Positions 30,774 to 38,732 of a DNA stretch of 39,655 bases are shown piece by piece (the stretch's first letter is position 1; each line of letters opens with the position of its first letter). Below the pieces are notes generated by a model. The model saw only the letters and a list, made by a program, of their open reading frames with translations, did not search any database and had not been told where the DNA came from. This DNA comes from an uncultured Oscillibacter sp. (GTDB lineage Bacteria; Bacillota; Clostridia; Oscillospirales; Oscillospiraceae). Position numbers and translations under genes: made by a program. Location: contig CAJUDW010000023.1 of assembly GCA_910584995.1 (NCBI GenBank), forward strand, positions 1 through 39,655. The letters are read 5' to 3'.

Positions 30774-31418
30774 TTACTGAAGGGCCTCCAGGAACTGCTT
30801 GTGATCCATGACCTTGCCGATCTTGGGGAAGATCCACTTCTCGCAGAAGTCCTGCTCTTCCTGGGTGTCGGTGGCGGTGCAGTCGCCGATGACAATCACG
30901 CGGTAGCCCTTGTCATAGGCAGACCGGGCAGAGGATTCCACGCACCAGTCGGTGTGGAAACCGGTGAAGGCTACGTACTCAATCTCGTTGGCCCGCAGAT
31001 AGTAGTCCAGGCCGGTGGAATGGAAGGCGTCCAGGGTCTTCTTGCCTTCCACCACCACGTCGCCGGGCTGGGGGGTCAGTTCCTTGATGATCTCCGGCCC
31101 CGGCGTGCCTCTCAGCCAAGCGCCGGTGCCCCAGTCGGCCTCCATATCCATCTCAATGCCCCGCAGGCCCTCGCAGGCGGGGCCACCCCGTTTCAACTCC
31201 GGGAAGCCGGCGTCGAAGGGATGGAAGGGGCAGTAGAAAATCTTGGCCACCTGGCCTCTGGCGCTGGACAGCAGATCCTGCAGATTGGCAATGACGTTGC
31301 GCTCGGCCAGCTGCTCCTTGATGTGGGCGTACATGGTGCCGCCGGGGCTCAGGAAGTCGTTCTGGGGCTCGATGAGGACGATGGCGGTTTTCTCCTTGGG
31401 AATTCTCAGTTCGGACAT
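30774..31418 (-). CDS. Isochorismatase-like cysteine hydrolase
   Basis: The 214-aa enzyme is in the isochorismatase/nicotinamidase superfamily, which hydrolyses amides, ureides or enol ethers with an Asp-Lys-Cys triad. Asp is in IEPQNDFLSPGG (about 18), Lys in VVEGKKTLDAF (about 110) and Cys in FHTDWCVESSARSAYDKGY-like context (about 145, key piece DWCVES). AAAGGAG 8 nt upstream selects the ATG at 31418 rather than one six codons earlier. It is the last gene of the TRAP transporter operon (39-bp gap), so its substrate is probably the imported compound or a product of it; the exact reaction is unknown. Confidence 0.9.
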   Translation of the reverse strand: MSELRIPKEKTAIVLIEPQNDFLSPGGTMYAHIKEQLAERNVIANLQDLLSSARGQVAKIFYCPFHPFDAGFPELKRGGPACEGLRGIEMDMEADWGTGAWLRGTPGPEIIKELTPQPGDVVVEGKKTLDAFHSTGLDYYLRANEIEYVAFTGFHTDWCVESSARSAYDKGYRVIVIGDCTATDTQEEQDFCEKWIFPKIGKVMDHKQFLEALQ

Positions 31419-31457
31419 GAGTGTTTCTCCTTTCAATATATACAGCCGTATGCGGGA

Positions 31458-32786
31458 TCACATCATAGCCGGCAGCAGGGTGATCATCTGCGGCACAAAG
31501 ACGCACAGCAGATCCACCACAACCATGGCCAGCAGGAAGGGGGTCGATCCGGCGAAGATATCGTTGACCGTGATGTTGTCCATGCCCTCCATGCCGTAGA
31601 CAGAGGACTTGACGGTAAAGACGTTCATGCCGAAGGGAGGCGTAATCATGCCGGTCTCGATGGCAATGATCATGACGATGCCGAACCAGACCATATCAAA
31701 CCCCAGGTCTGCCACAACCGGGCACATCAGCGGCGTGGTCAGCAGCAGAATGGACGTGGAGTCCAGGATGCAGCCCAGGGCCATTAAAATAGCAATAAAG
31801 ACCAGGATAACCACAATGGGCGCCACGTTAATGGACTCCACAAAGCTGCGGATAACGTTGATGACGCCGCACATGGACAGCATCTTGGAATAAGTGGAGG
31901 CGGAAACCATGAGGATCAGGACGCTTCCTGCGGTGGAGCCGGACTCGATCAGGGTGGAGCTGAAGTCCTTGAGGTTGAATTTCCCCTTGAACACCACAAT
32001 GAGGAACGCGCCGAACGCGCCGACGCCGCCGGCCTCGGTGGGGGTGAAGAAGCCCAGCCAGATACCGCCCAGGGAGATGATGATCAGCAGGACGATGGGC
32101 CAGGGCTTCAGGACTACTCTCCAGAAATTAGCCTGTTCCTCATCGGTCAGGGCCTGTACCTCCGGAATGTAATCCGGTTTGAATTTCCCCATCATCAGCA
32201 CCACGACGATGAAGGCGGCGGTCATGACGATACCCGGCAGTACCGCCCCCACAAACAGCTTGCCGATGGAAACGTCCGCCTGGGAACCGTACACAATCAT
32301 CAGAAGCGAAGGGGGAATCAGCATACCCAATATGGCGGAGCCGGCGATGGTGCCCAGGGCAAACCGGCGGTCATACTTCAGGCGGGTCATCTGGGGCAGG
32401 GCGATTTTCGTGAAAATAGCGGCGGAGGCCACAGTAACGCCGGTAATGGCCGCGAAGATGGCGTTGGCCACCACGGTGGCGATAGCCACGCCGCCCCGGA
32501 CCCGTTTTAGCAGCAGGCTCGCCGCGTCATATAGGTCTTTACTGGCCCCTGAGAGGTTCGCCAGCAGGCCCATCAGCACAAACAGGGGAATCACGCCGAA
32601 CATATATGACCGCACCTGCCCCCAGGCCGACTGGGCCAGCACGTTCATAGCGGTGGAAAACCGTCCGGTGGTGAGGAAGACGCCCAAAATGCTGGCGAAC
32701 ATCAGAGAGGTGCTCAGATGGACGCCCGCCATAATCAAAACCAGAAGCAGAATCAGCGACGCAGTCGCCACAATGCCAGTGCTCAT
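31458..32786 (-). CDS. dctM: TRAP transporter large permease (DctM)
   Basis: The 442-aa membrane protein is the transport subunit of a TRAP system, which imports organic acids with Na+. About 12 hydrophobic segments are present. Typical pieces are FAAITGVTVASAAIFTKIALPQM, where the family signature is AAITGVTVAS, then LGMLIPPSLLMIVYG, TPTEAGGVGAFGAFL and the late ETGMITPPFGMNVF. AAAGGAG precedes the ATG, which overlaps the DctQ stop by 4 bp. Length and motifs are normal. It works with the DctQ and DctP genes just upstream on the same strand. Confidence 0.96.
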   Translation of the reverse strand: MSTGIVATASLILLLVLIMAGVHLSTSLMFASILGVFLTTGRFSTAMNVLAQSAWGQVRSYMFGVIPLFVLMGLLANLSGASKDLYDAASLLLKRVRGGVAIATVVANAIFAAITGVTVASAAIFTKIALPQMTRLKYDRRFALGTIAGSAILGMLIPPSLLMIVYGSQADVSIGKLFVGAVLPGIVMTAAFIVVVLMMGKFKPDYIPEVQALTDEEQANFWRVVLKPWPIVLLIIISLGGIWLGFFTPTEAGGVGAFGAFLIVVFKGKFNLKDFSSTLIESGSTAGSVLILMVSASTYSKMLSMCGVINVIRSFVESINVAPIVVILVFIAILMALGCILDSTSILLLTTPLMCPVVADLGFDMVWFGIVMIIAIETGMITPPFGMNVFTVKSSVYGMEGMDNITVNDIFAGSTPFLLAMVVVDLLCVFVPQMITLLPAMM

Positions 32787-33316
32787 GCCGCTTCTCCTTT
32801 CTCCGCCAGATCCCTGCCGGTGCGCAGTTTGTAGATCAGCTTACAGATCTCGTTGATAAATTCCAGAATAATCAGCAGGGAGCCGAAGATGATGATGAAG
32901 CGGCCCGGCACCGTGGTGATGCGCAGGGAGCCCGCGATTTCCGCCTCGCCGATTTTGATGGCGTTGATAAAATTCGCCCAGCTGGCCCGGATAATGCAGG
33001 CGTAGACAATCACGCCGATCAGCGCCGCCAGAATGTCTGTCACGCATTTCCAGGTATTGCTCATCTTGTCGTAAAACGTGGTGGAGCGCACGTGGGCGCC
33101 TTTGGCCGCCACGTGGGGGATCTCCATAAAGCAGACCACAATGATAATGCTGCTGACAATCTCCGCAGTCCCGGCGAAGGGCTTGTTGAACAGCAGGCGG
33201 CTCATCACATCCGCCGTAATCAGCAGCATGATGACGAACACCGCCGCCGCAGCAATCCAGGCCATTGCCTGTAAGAACCAGGCGAACGCCCGGTCAATCT
33301 TTCTCCATATCTCCAT
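32783..33316 (-). CDS. dctQ: TRAP transporter small permease (DctQ)
   Basis: The 177-aa membrane protein has the four helices of DctQ: AFAWFLQAMAWIAAAAVFV (about 10-30), IVSSIIIVVCFMEIPHVAAK (about 48-68), ILAALIGVIVYACIIRASW and FIIIFGSLLIILEFINEIC near 150. It forms the membrane complex with DctM. A GGAGG site lies 5 nt before the ATG. It follows the binding-protein gene after 96 bp containing two hairpins, and overlaps dctM. Confidence 0.95.
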   Translation of the reverse strand: MEIWRKIDRAFAWFLQAMAWIAAAAVFVIMLLITADVMSRLLFNKPFAGTAEIVSSIIIVVCFMEIPHVAAKGAHVRSTTFYDKMSNTWKCVTDILAALIGVIVYACIIRASWANFINAIKIGEAEIAGSLRITTVPGRFIIIFGSLLIILEFINEICKLIYKLRTGRDLAEKGEAA

Positions 33317-33336
33317 ATTTACCTCCGTAAATCACT

Positions 33337-33390
33337 GCGGCACATTCCCATCCGGAAATGTGCCGCGGCGGACGGGCAAGCCCGCCCGCC
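33337..33390 (-). promoter_or_regulatory. Two hairpins between dctP and dctQ
   Basis: GCGGCACATT/AATGTGCCGC (33337-33366, 10 bp) and GGCGG-GGGC/GCCC-CCGCC (33367-33390). No T run. Such elements usually stabilise the dctP mRNA end or partly stop transcription so that binding protein exceeds permease. Confidence 0.6.
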
Positions 33391-33412
33391 GTGGATGCGC
33401 GTAAAACCGCTG

Positions 33413-34564
33413 TCAGCTCAGATCCCAGTCCCGCACCATGGGGACGCCCTTGGCGTCCAGAAGTTCGTAGAACTTGGTCACAATCTCGCTGCCGCTGTAG
33501 CCGTTGTCGTTGAGGGTGCCCACCAGGCCGTGGACCAGGTCGGGCAGGGTGGCGGCCCACTTCTGCTGCTCCTCGAAGGAGAGTTCGTTGATGGTGCAGC
33601 CCAAACTCTTCAGATCCTCAATGTCCTGGGCGTGGACCTTAGAAATGTAGTCGGCCTCATAGTCCAGATAACTCTCGCCCACCTCGCTGAGGATCTTCTG
33701 CACTTCCTGGGGCAGATCATTCCAGGTGTCTGTGTTGCAGGTGATGGCGTTGAAGGGGACCACATTGAAGTTGGCATCCAGGTAATAAGGGGCAACCTCG
33801 TAGACCTTCAGGTTGACACAGGAGTGGGTGGGCTGGATGGTCGCCCCGCAGACGTTGGTCTGGAGGTTCTGGTAGGTGTCGTTCAGGGAGGTCTGGAGGC
33901 CCACGGCGCCGGAGCCCTCAATCCAGCCCAGGTTGATGCCCGCCGCGCCTATCTTCATGCCGTTGACGTCGGCCAGGGACTTCACCTCCGTGGTGCTGTA
34001 GAACCCATAGGGATCGGAAACGCCGATGCCCAGGAACTGCTGGTTGTACTGCTCGCTGTAGGTACTGGTGAACTCCGGATACGCGGCATGGAGATCCTTG
34101 ATGACATCCCGCATGATCAGGGGATCGGAGCAGGAGAAGGGCATACTGTACACCATGGTCTGGAGGGGAAGGCGGGAGGCTTCAAAGACCAGGATGATGC
34201 AGCCGATATCCACGAGGCCGTCCTGGATACCCTGGAGTTCGTTGCCCAGGCTGATGACAGAGCCGCCGTAGGACTTGACCCATTCAATCTCATAGTCGGT
34301 TTCGGCGCTAACACGCTCGGACACGTTCTTGACAAAGTGATCTTCCAGAGCGGTGATCCAGGGGTTGGATTCAGAGTGGCCGGAGCCGATTCTGAGGGTG
34401 ATCTTCGTCTTGGCGCCGGAGGAACTGCCCGCGCCGGCATTGCTGCCGCCGTTCCCGCCACTGTTCCCTCCGCTGTTTCCGCTGTTCCCGCCGCAGCCGG
34501 AAAGGCAGGCCAGCATCATGGCCGCAGCCAACACCGCAGTAAACACTCTTTTCCAGGATTTCAT
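33413..34564 (-). CDS. dctP: TRAP transporter substrate-binding lipoprotein (DctP)
   Basis: The 383-aa product has a signal peptide with the lipobox LSGC near residue 22 and a Gly/Asn/Ser linker of about 25 residues. A DctP fold follows: IGSGHSESNPWITALEDHF, the ligand-region ELQGIQDGLVDIGCI, and late QKWAATLPDLVHGLV. It binds the solute outside the cell and hands it to DctQM. The longer frame upstream lacks a ribosome site; GGAGG 8 nt before the ATG at 34564 sets the start. It is the first gene of the operon, under a strong promoter with the TATCCAA-type operator just behind it. The ligand class (organic acid, sugar acid or lactone) is not determined. Confidence 0.95.
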   Translation of the reverse strand: MKSWKRVFTAVLAAAMMLACLSGCGGNSGNSGGNSGGNGGSNAGAGSSSGAKTKITLRIGSGHSESNPWITALEDHFVKNVSERVSAETDYEIEWVKSYGGSVISLGNELQGIQDGLVDIGCIILVFEASRLPLQTMVYSMPFSCSDPLIMRDVIKDLHAAYPEFTSTYSEQYNQQFLGIGVSDPYGFYSTTEVKSLADVNGMKIGAAGINLGWIEGSGAVGLQTSLNDTYQNLQTNVCGATIQPTHSCVNLKVYEVAPYYLDANFNVVPFNAITCNTDTWNDLPQEVQKILSEVGESYLDYEADYISKVHAQDIEDLKSLGCTINELSFEEQQKWAATLPDLVHGLVGTLNDNGYSGSEIVTKFYELLDAKGVPMVRDWDLS

Positions 34565-34638
34565 TCTCAATACCTCCATCTTGTTTTTGTTTTCAGGTGT
34601 GTTTGTTTCGCTTTGCAAGAGGACTTGCTTCCGCGAAC

Positions 34639-34658
34639 GGATACTGGATATTGGATAC
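34639..34658. promoter_or_regulatory. Operator candidate of the TRAP operon, three TATCC heptamers
   Basis: Read on the minus strand, TATCCAA, TATCCAG and TATCCG follow each other at 7-bp spacing, starting about 13 bp after the -10 of the dctP promoter. The same pattern occurs at 35771-35790 before the metallo-hydrolase gene, and a related site lies at 34824-34840 before gntR. Confidence 0.65.
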
Positions 34659-34671
34659 AATTCACAGGCTT

Positions 34672-34700
34672 ATTGTAACTTTTACACTGTTTATTGTCAA
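34672..34700 (-). promoter_or_regulatory. Sigma-A promoter of the TRAP operon
   Basis: A perfect TTGACA (34700-34695), a 17-bp spacer and TACAAT (34677-34672) on the minus strand. Confidence 0.85.
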
Positions 34701-34823
34701 CGGCTTTTTGCCTCGTTTGTATGCTTTCTCCATTCCTGACGAAATTCAACAGCGAAATTAGGCAAAACAAACAGAATCCGCCAGAGACATTGCGTTTTTC
34801 TTGTTAATTAGGCAAAATACATA

Positions 34824-34840
34824 TTGTATCCTAAATACAA
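34824..34840. promoter_or_regulatory. Palindromic operator candidate at the gntR promoter
   Basis: TTGTAT-N5-ATACAA, 17 bp, ends 11 bp before the -35 of the gntR promoter. Its left half TTGTATCC equals the start of the dctP operator, which points to autoregulation by the GntR protein. Confidence 0.6.
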
Positions 34841-34851
34841 AATCCAGCAGA

Positions 34852-34880
34852 TTGACATTATCTTGCATTTTATATATAAT
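34852..34880 (+). promoter_or_regulatory. Consensus sigma-A promoter of the GntR regulator gene
   Basis: A perfect TTGACA (34852-34857), a 17-bp spacer and a perfect TATAAT (34875-34880). Confidence 0.85.
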
Positions 34881-34929
34881 AGGCAATATATCAATTTCTA
34901 TGATTTTTGTAAAAGGCGAGGTACGTGCA

Positions 34930-35619
34930 ATGAGCCAGGAGATCAAGCCGATCCAGTACAGAACCGTATCCGACTCCGTCTATGGTTGGATAAAAGACGC
35001 GATTGTACAGGGCACATTTCAGCCGGGGGAGCATATCGCCCAGGAGCGGCTGACGGAGATGCTGGGCGTCAGCCGGACGCCGGTGCGGGACGCCATGAAG
35101 CGGCTGGAGGCCGAAGGCCTTGTGGTCAGCAAGCCCCACTGCGGCGTAGTGGTGTTTGAAGTGACGGAAGAGCAGCTGCGGGAAATCTATGAAATCCGGA
35201 TCCTGCTGGAGCAGTACTGCGCCGCCAAGGCCTGCGAGATCATTACAGAGGAACAAATCGACCAGATTGAGGCCGACAACCGCTCCATGCAGAACTGCCC
35301 CATCACTTCCCGGCAATTTATGCAGGGAGACCACCGGTTCCACCGGGACTTCTGCCTGATGTCCGGCTGCACCACCACCATTGAGGTTCTGGATAGCCTT
35401 TGGACCCGCTGCGAGGCCTTTAAAGCCATTTACTATTCCATTGACGGCAAAGCCAACGACACGCTGGACGAACACGCGCACATTATCCAGGCCTTCCGGA
35501 ACCGGGATGTGGAAGGCGTGAAGGCGGCTATCAGCAGCCACCTGCTGGACGTCCTCCGGACCAACGTTGTGCGGATTCATACCGACCGGGAGAAGCAGGA
35601 GGAGGAGTTCACCGGCTGA
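34930..35619 (+). CDS. GntR family regulator, FCD (FadR-C-like) domain
   Basis: The 229-aa protein has an N-terminal winged helix (LTEMLGVSRTPVRDAMKRLE at about 40-60) and an all-helical FCD ligand domain (about 80-215) with likely metal ligands in GDHRFHRDFC and DEHAHIIQAF. Such regulators usually respond to carboxylic acids or sugar acids. It lies divergent to the TRAP operon and before the catabolic genes, so its effector is probably the imported compound. The frame extends 43 codons upstream over the promoter, so the ATG at 34930 with GCGAGG before it is chosen. Confidence 0.94.
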   Translation: MSQEIKPIQYRTVSDSVYGWIKDAIVQGTFQPGEHIAQERLTEMLGVSRTPVRDAMKRLEAEGLVVSKPHCGVVVFEVTEEQLREIYEIRILLEQYCAAKACEIITEEQIDQIEADNRSMQNCPITSRQFMQGDHRFHRDFCLMSGCTTTIEVLDSLWTRCEAFKAIYYSIDGKANDTLDEHAHIIQAFRNRDVEGVKAAISSHLLDVLRTNVVRIHTDREKQEEEFTG

Positions 35620-35638
35620 AACCCTTTTCAGCAAATCA

Positions 35639-35682
35639 CGCGCCCTGGGACATGCAGATGTCCCGGGGCGCGTCCTGTTTTT
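35639..35682 (+). terminator. Terminator of the GntR gene
   Basis: A 15-bp stem CGCGCCCTGGGACAT (one wobble) with a GCAG loop, then CCTGTTTTT. It separates gntR from the metallo-hydrolase promoter. Confidence 0.85.
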
Positions 35683-35734
35683 GCGGGCCGTCCCTGAACC
35701 GCCCCTGCCGCCTCACTTTATTTTTGGGTTGCCC

Positions 35735-35790
35735 TTGACAACTGTGGGCCGATATGGTACTAGTATAATCGGATATTGGATATTGGATAC
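35735..35790 (+). promoter_or_regulatory. Promoter and operator of the metallo-hydrolase/UPF0261/aldolase operon
   Basis: TTGACA (35735-35740) is 17 bp from TACTAG (35758-35763); an overlapping TATAAT (35764-35769) is 23 bp away. Directly behind it (35771-35790) lie three TATCC heptamers (reverse strand TATCCAA, TATCCAA, TATCC) matching the dctP operator. A protein bound there would cover the transcription start. Confidence 0.65.
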
Positions 35791-35809
35791 CAAAAACGGA
35801 GGTGCAGAT

Positions 35810-36631
35810 ATGTCAACCCTGCGTATCAGGCCGGTCAATACCGGCTTTGTCACGATGATCCCCAAGCAGTATCTCTACCACCACTCGGTAGTGAAATTCT
35901 ATCCGGAAGCCTCGGATCACGAGGAGGAATACCCTGTCTTCACCTATCTGGTAGAGGGCGGGGAAAAGCTTTTGCTGGTGGATACCGGCATGGCGTGGAC
36001 CGATCGGGCCAGCCAATACCATCACCCGGGCTCCTATCAGCCGGAGGGTATGTCCATTGTGGAGCAGCTGGCGAAGCTGGGCTACCGGCCGGAGGATGTG
36101 GGCATTGTGGTCTTTACCCACCTGCATTGGGACCACTGCTTCTATATGGAAAAATTCACCAATGCCAAGTTTTATGTACACGAGGCGGAGTACCGCTTCG
36201 CTATGGATCCAATCCCCCTGTATTACAAGTCCTATGAGGCGCCGCAGCTGGGCATTACCCGCCCCTTCGAGGGGTTGGCCTTCCACCTGACCCACGACGG
36301 GGACGAGATTATGCCCGGCGTCCGGGTCTTTGACACGCCGGGACACTCCGTCGGGCACCAGGCGGTGGAGGTGGATACCGCGGACGGTACCTATATCTGC
36401 TGCGGCGACGCAGTGTTTATCATGGACAACCTGAAGCCGGTTCCGGAGATGCACTACGATATTACGCCTCCCAACCGTTTTTCCGATATCATCGCCTGCT
36501 GGCAGAGTATCCGCCGCATCCGCGACCGGGCGGAGAGCCCGGACAAAATTCTGACCACCCATGACCGGGACATGCTCCGCCGGGCGGAAGAGGAGCCTGT
36601 TATCGGGCTTGGCGGGAAAGGCGGTGAGTGA
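35810..36631 (+). CDS. Metallo-beta-lactamase-fold hydrolase, N-acyl-homoserine-lactonase-like
   Basis: The 273-aa protein has the dinuclear metal motif VFTHLHWDHCF (HxHxDH, about 103-111). Further ligands are His in DTPGHSVGHQ (about 185), Asp in CCGDAVF (about 205) and His in ILTTHDRDM (about 250). The order and the opening region resemble AiiA/AttM-type lactonases, but in this operon a role on a sugar-acid lactone or similar ester is more likely than quorum quenching. GGAGG 7 nt before the ATG at 35810 sets the start; the longer frame crosses the gntR terminator and promoter. It is first in the three-gene operon. Confidence 0.92.
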   Translation: MSTLRIRPVNTGFVTMIPKQYLYHHSVVKFYPEASDHEEEYPVFTYLVEGGEKLLLVDTGMAWTDRASQYHHPGSYQPEGMSIVEQLAKLGYRPEDVGIVVFTHLHWDHCFYMEKFTNAKFYVHEAEYRFAMDPIPLYYKSYEAPQLGITRPFEGLAFHLTHDGDEIMPGVRVFDTPGHSVGHQAVEVDTADGTYICCGDAVFIMDNLKPVPEMHYDITPPNRFSDIIACWQSIRRIRDRAESPDKILTTHDRDMLRRAEEEPVIGLGGKGGE

Positions 36632-36653
36632 AGCGGTTCCGCTTCAGAAGCCT

Positions 36654-37871
36654 ATGGCGACAATTGCAGTTGCAGCTTGCTGTGATACGAAATATCACGA
36701 GATAGCGTTTGTCACGGATATCGTCCGCAAAAGCGGGAACGCCCCCCTCACCGTTGATATCAGCACCGGCCCCCATGTGCCGATGCAGGCGGATATCACC
36801 CGGGAGGAAGTCCTCGCGGCAGGCGGATATACCTGGGAACAGGTCCATGCCATGGGGAAAAGCGACGCCATTTCCGCCATGACGGAGAGCATCACGGCGA
36901 TGATGTCCCGGCTCTGCGCCGAAGGGCGCATACAGGGGGCGCTGGGTATGGGGGGGCTGCAAAACTCCGTGGTCTGCTCCGCCGCCTTCCGCTGCCTCCC
37001 CATCGGCTTTCCCAAGCTGATCTGTTCTACCATCGCCTGCGGTGCGCGGGAGTTTGAAACCGTGGTGGGGGATAAGGACATTATGGTCACGCCCTCTATC
37101 GTAGACTTCGCCGGTGTGAACCCCATCAATGAAGTTGTCCTGGAAAATGCCGTGGCCGCAATCATCGGCATGACCTCCTATGGCGGCCGCCGGATTGACA
37201 CGCGGGGCCAGAAATATACCGCCACCACGCTGATGGGCATTACAAATGACACCGTCATGCGGGCTTCGGACATACTGAGCGCCCGGGGCGTCCATATGAT
37301 CAGCTTCCATTCCACCGGCATTGGCGGCAAGGTGATGGAGGATATGATCCGGGAGGGCGTGATTTCCGCCGTAATGGATCTGTCCCTCCACGAGATGACG
37401 GCAGAGTATCTGGGGGATTACGGCTACAGCCGGGGCGCCCGGAACCGCCTGGCCGCAGCGGCAGAGATGGGGATTCCCACCCTGGTGGTGCCCGGAGGCA
37501 TCGACTTCGCCTGCCTCCGCCCGGGAGAACTGATGGCAGATCAGGAGGAACGGGGCTATGTCTGGCACAACAAGGATCTCACCCACACAAAGCTGTGGGA
37601 GCACGAAATCCTGGATATCACCCGCACCATCGCAGAGCGCCTGAACCGCTCCACCGGGAAAACAGAGGTAATCCTCCCCATGGGCGGCCTGCGGACACTC
37701 AGCGGCCCGGGGGAGCCCTTCCACAAACCGGAGACCATCCGGAAAATGCGGGACATTTTCCAGCAGGAGTTGAAGGAGGAGATTATTTTCAAAACCAGTC
37801 CCCTCTCCTTCTGCGACCCCGGGTTCGCCGATCTCTGCGCAGACGAAATGTACGCGCTTTTGCAGGAATAG
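36654..37871 (+). CDS. Tm-1-like ATP-binding domain protein (UPF0261)
   Basis: The 405-aa protein belongs to UPF0261, named after the tomato Tm-1 ATP-binding domain: MATIAVAACCDTKYHEIAFV at the start, GMGGLQNSV in the nucleotide region, PSIVDFAGVNPINEVVLENA, and the C-terminal half with LVVPGGIDFACLRPGE and VILPMGGLRTL. In many genomes it is paired with a TIM-barrel phosphoenolpyruvate-hydrolase-like gene; that partner is absent here. No AGGAGG lies before the ATG at 36654, which matches the family start; an in-frame GTG at 36624, inside the end of the previous gene, is possible. Its reaction is unknown. Confidence 0.88.
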   Translation: MATIAVAACCDTKYHEIAFVTDIVRKSGNAPLTVDISTGPHVPMQADITREEVLAAGGYTWEQVHAMGKSDAISAMTESITAMMSRLCAEGRIQGALGMGGLQNSVVCSAAFRCLPIGFPKLICSTIACGAREFETVVGDKDIMVTPSIVDFAGVNPINEVVLENAVAAIIGMTSYGGRRIDTRGQKYTATTLMGITNDTVMRASDILSARGVHMISFHSTGIGGKVMEDMIREGVISAVMDLSLHEMTAEYLGDYGYSRGARNRLAAAAEMGIPTLVVPGGIDFACLRPGELMADQEERGYVWHNKDLTHTKLWEHEILDITRTIAERLNRSTGKTEVILPMGGLRTLSGPGEPFHKPETIRKMRDIFQQELKEEIIFKTSPLSFCDPGFADLCADEMYALLQE

Positions 37872-37881
37872 GAGGGGTTTT

Positions 37882-38481
37882 ATGTGGTATGACGCCTACC
37901 GGGCGCAGGTTGACGCCATCACGGCGGCCGCCCGGAAATTTTACCGCCTCCGGTATCAGATGAGCGACGGCGGCAATCTGAGCGTCCGCCTGCCGGATCG
38001 GGATTTGATGATCGTCAAGGGCACCAATATCTCCTTTGAGGAGACCTGTGCGGAAAACCTGGTGCTGTGCGATTTCGACGGAAACGTCCAGGCCGGGGAC
38101 ACTGCCCCCTCCAAGGAAGCCCTGCTCCACGGCGCGCTTTACCGCAGCCTTCCGGAGGTTGGCGCGGTGATGCACTGCCATTCCCCCTGGGCCACCGCCT
38201 GGGCGGCAAAACACGGCACGCTGGAATTTTCCACACACCACGCGGACTTGAAGTTTTTCCATGAAGTGCCGGTATTCGATACCCATTCCTACGCGGTGCC
38301 CAAGGAGTATTTTCCGCAGATCACGGGGTATTTTCAGGAACATCCCCAGCGGAACGCATTTTTGCTGCGGGGGCACGGGCAAGTCACCATGGCAAAGGAC
38401 ATGCGCAAAGCGGCCTATCTGGCGGAACTGGTAGAGGAAACCGCGCAGATCGCGTTTCTCTCCAGGCTGCCCCAAGAATAA
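37882..38481 (+). CDS. Class II aldolase/adducin family protein
   Basis: The 199-aa zinc enzyme family includes fuculose-phosphate and ribulose-phosphate aldolases, epimerases and sugar-acid decarboxylases (OtnC). Seen are the substrate loop MSDGGNLSVRLPD (about 27-38), the catalytic Glu in APSKEALLHGALYR (about 76), zinc ligands in MHCHSPWATAW (HxH, about 96-98) and the third His region LLRGHGQVTMAKD (about 160). GGAGGGG lies 4-7 nt before the ATG, 10 bp after the UPF0261 gene. It should cleave or decarboxylate an intermediate of the compound imported by the TRAP system; the substrate is open. Confidence 0.93.
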   Translation: MWYDAYRAQVDAITAAARKFYRLRYQMSDGGNLSVRLPDRDLMIVKGTNISFEETCAENLVLCDFDGNVQAGDTAPSKEALLHGALYRSLPEVGAVMHCHSPWATAWAAKHGTLEFSTHHADLKFFHEVPVFDTHSYAVPKEYFPQITGYFQEHPQRNAFLLRGHGQVTMAKDMRKAAYLAELVEETAQIAFLSRLPQE

Positions 38482-38599
38482 CCTGGCGGCTATTGACTGC
38501 CGCCCAATAAACGCCCTGGTATGCCGCAACGCAGCCAGGCACGCCCAACCCCAGAAGAACGGCGCACGCAAGGGTAAGCCCCCATAAAAAAGCTAAGGG

Positions 38600-38633
38600 A
38601 AAGGCAGGCCATAACGGCCTGCCTTTCTTTTTT
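38600..38633 (+). terminator. Terminator of the catabolic operon
   Basis: A perfect 11-bp stem AAAGGCAGGCC with a 5-nt loop, then TTTCTTTTTT. The 118 bp before it, after the aldolase stop, hold only a small GGCGGC/GCCGCC hairpin. Confidence 0.9.
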
Positions 38634-38732
38634 GTCCTGTATAACCCACGATAACACTTTCAGGGAAAGCACCTGTGAGAAGGCAGGATCCAATCCGGAA
38701 AATTTGGACTGTCCCCTGAAAAGCCGGCAATT

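Noticed and set aside
34801..34929. Longer start for the GntR regulator
   Set aside because: The extension would be translated from sequence lying over the operator and the consensus promoter, so it precedes the transcription start.
35810..36631. Dedicated quorum-quenching lactonase
   Set aside because: The fold and metal motif fit lactonases in general, but the operon context is metabolic and substrate specificity cannot be read from the sequence.
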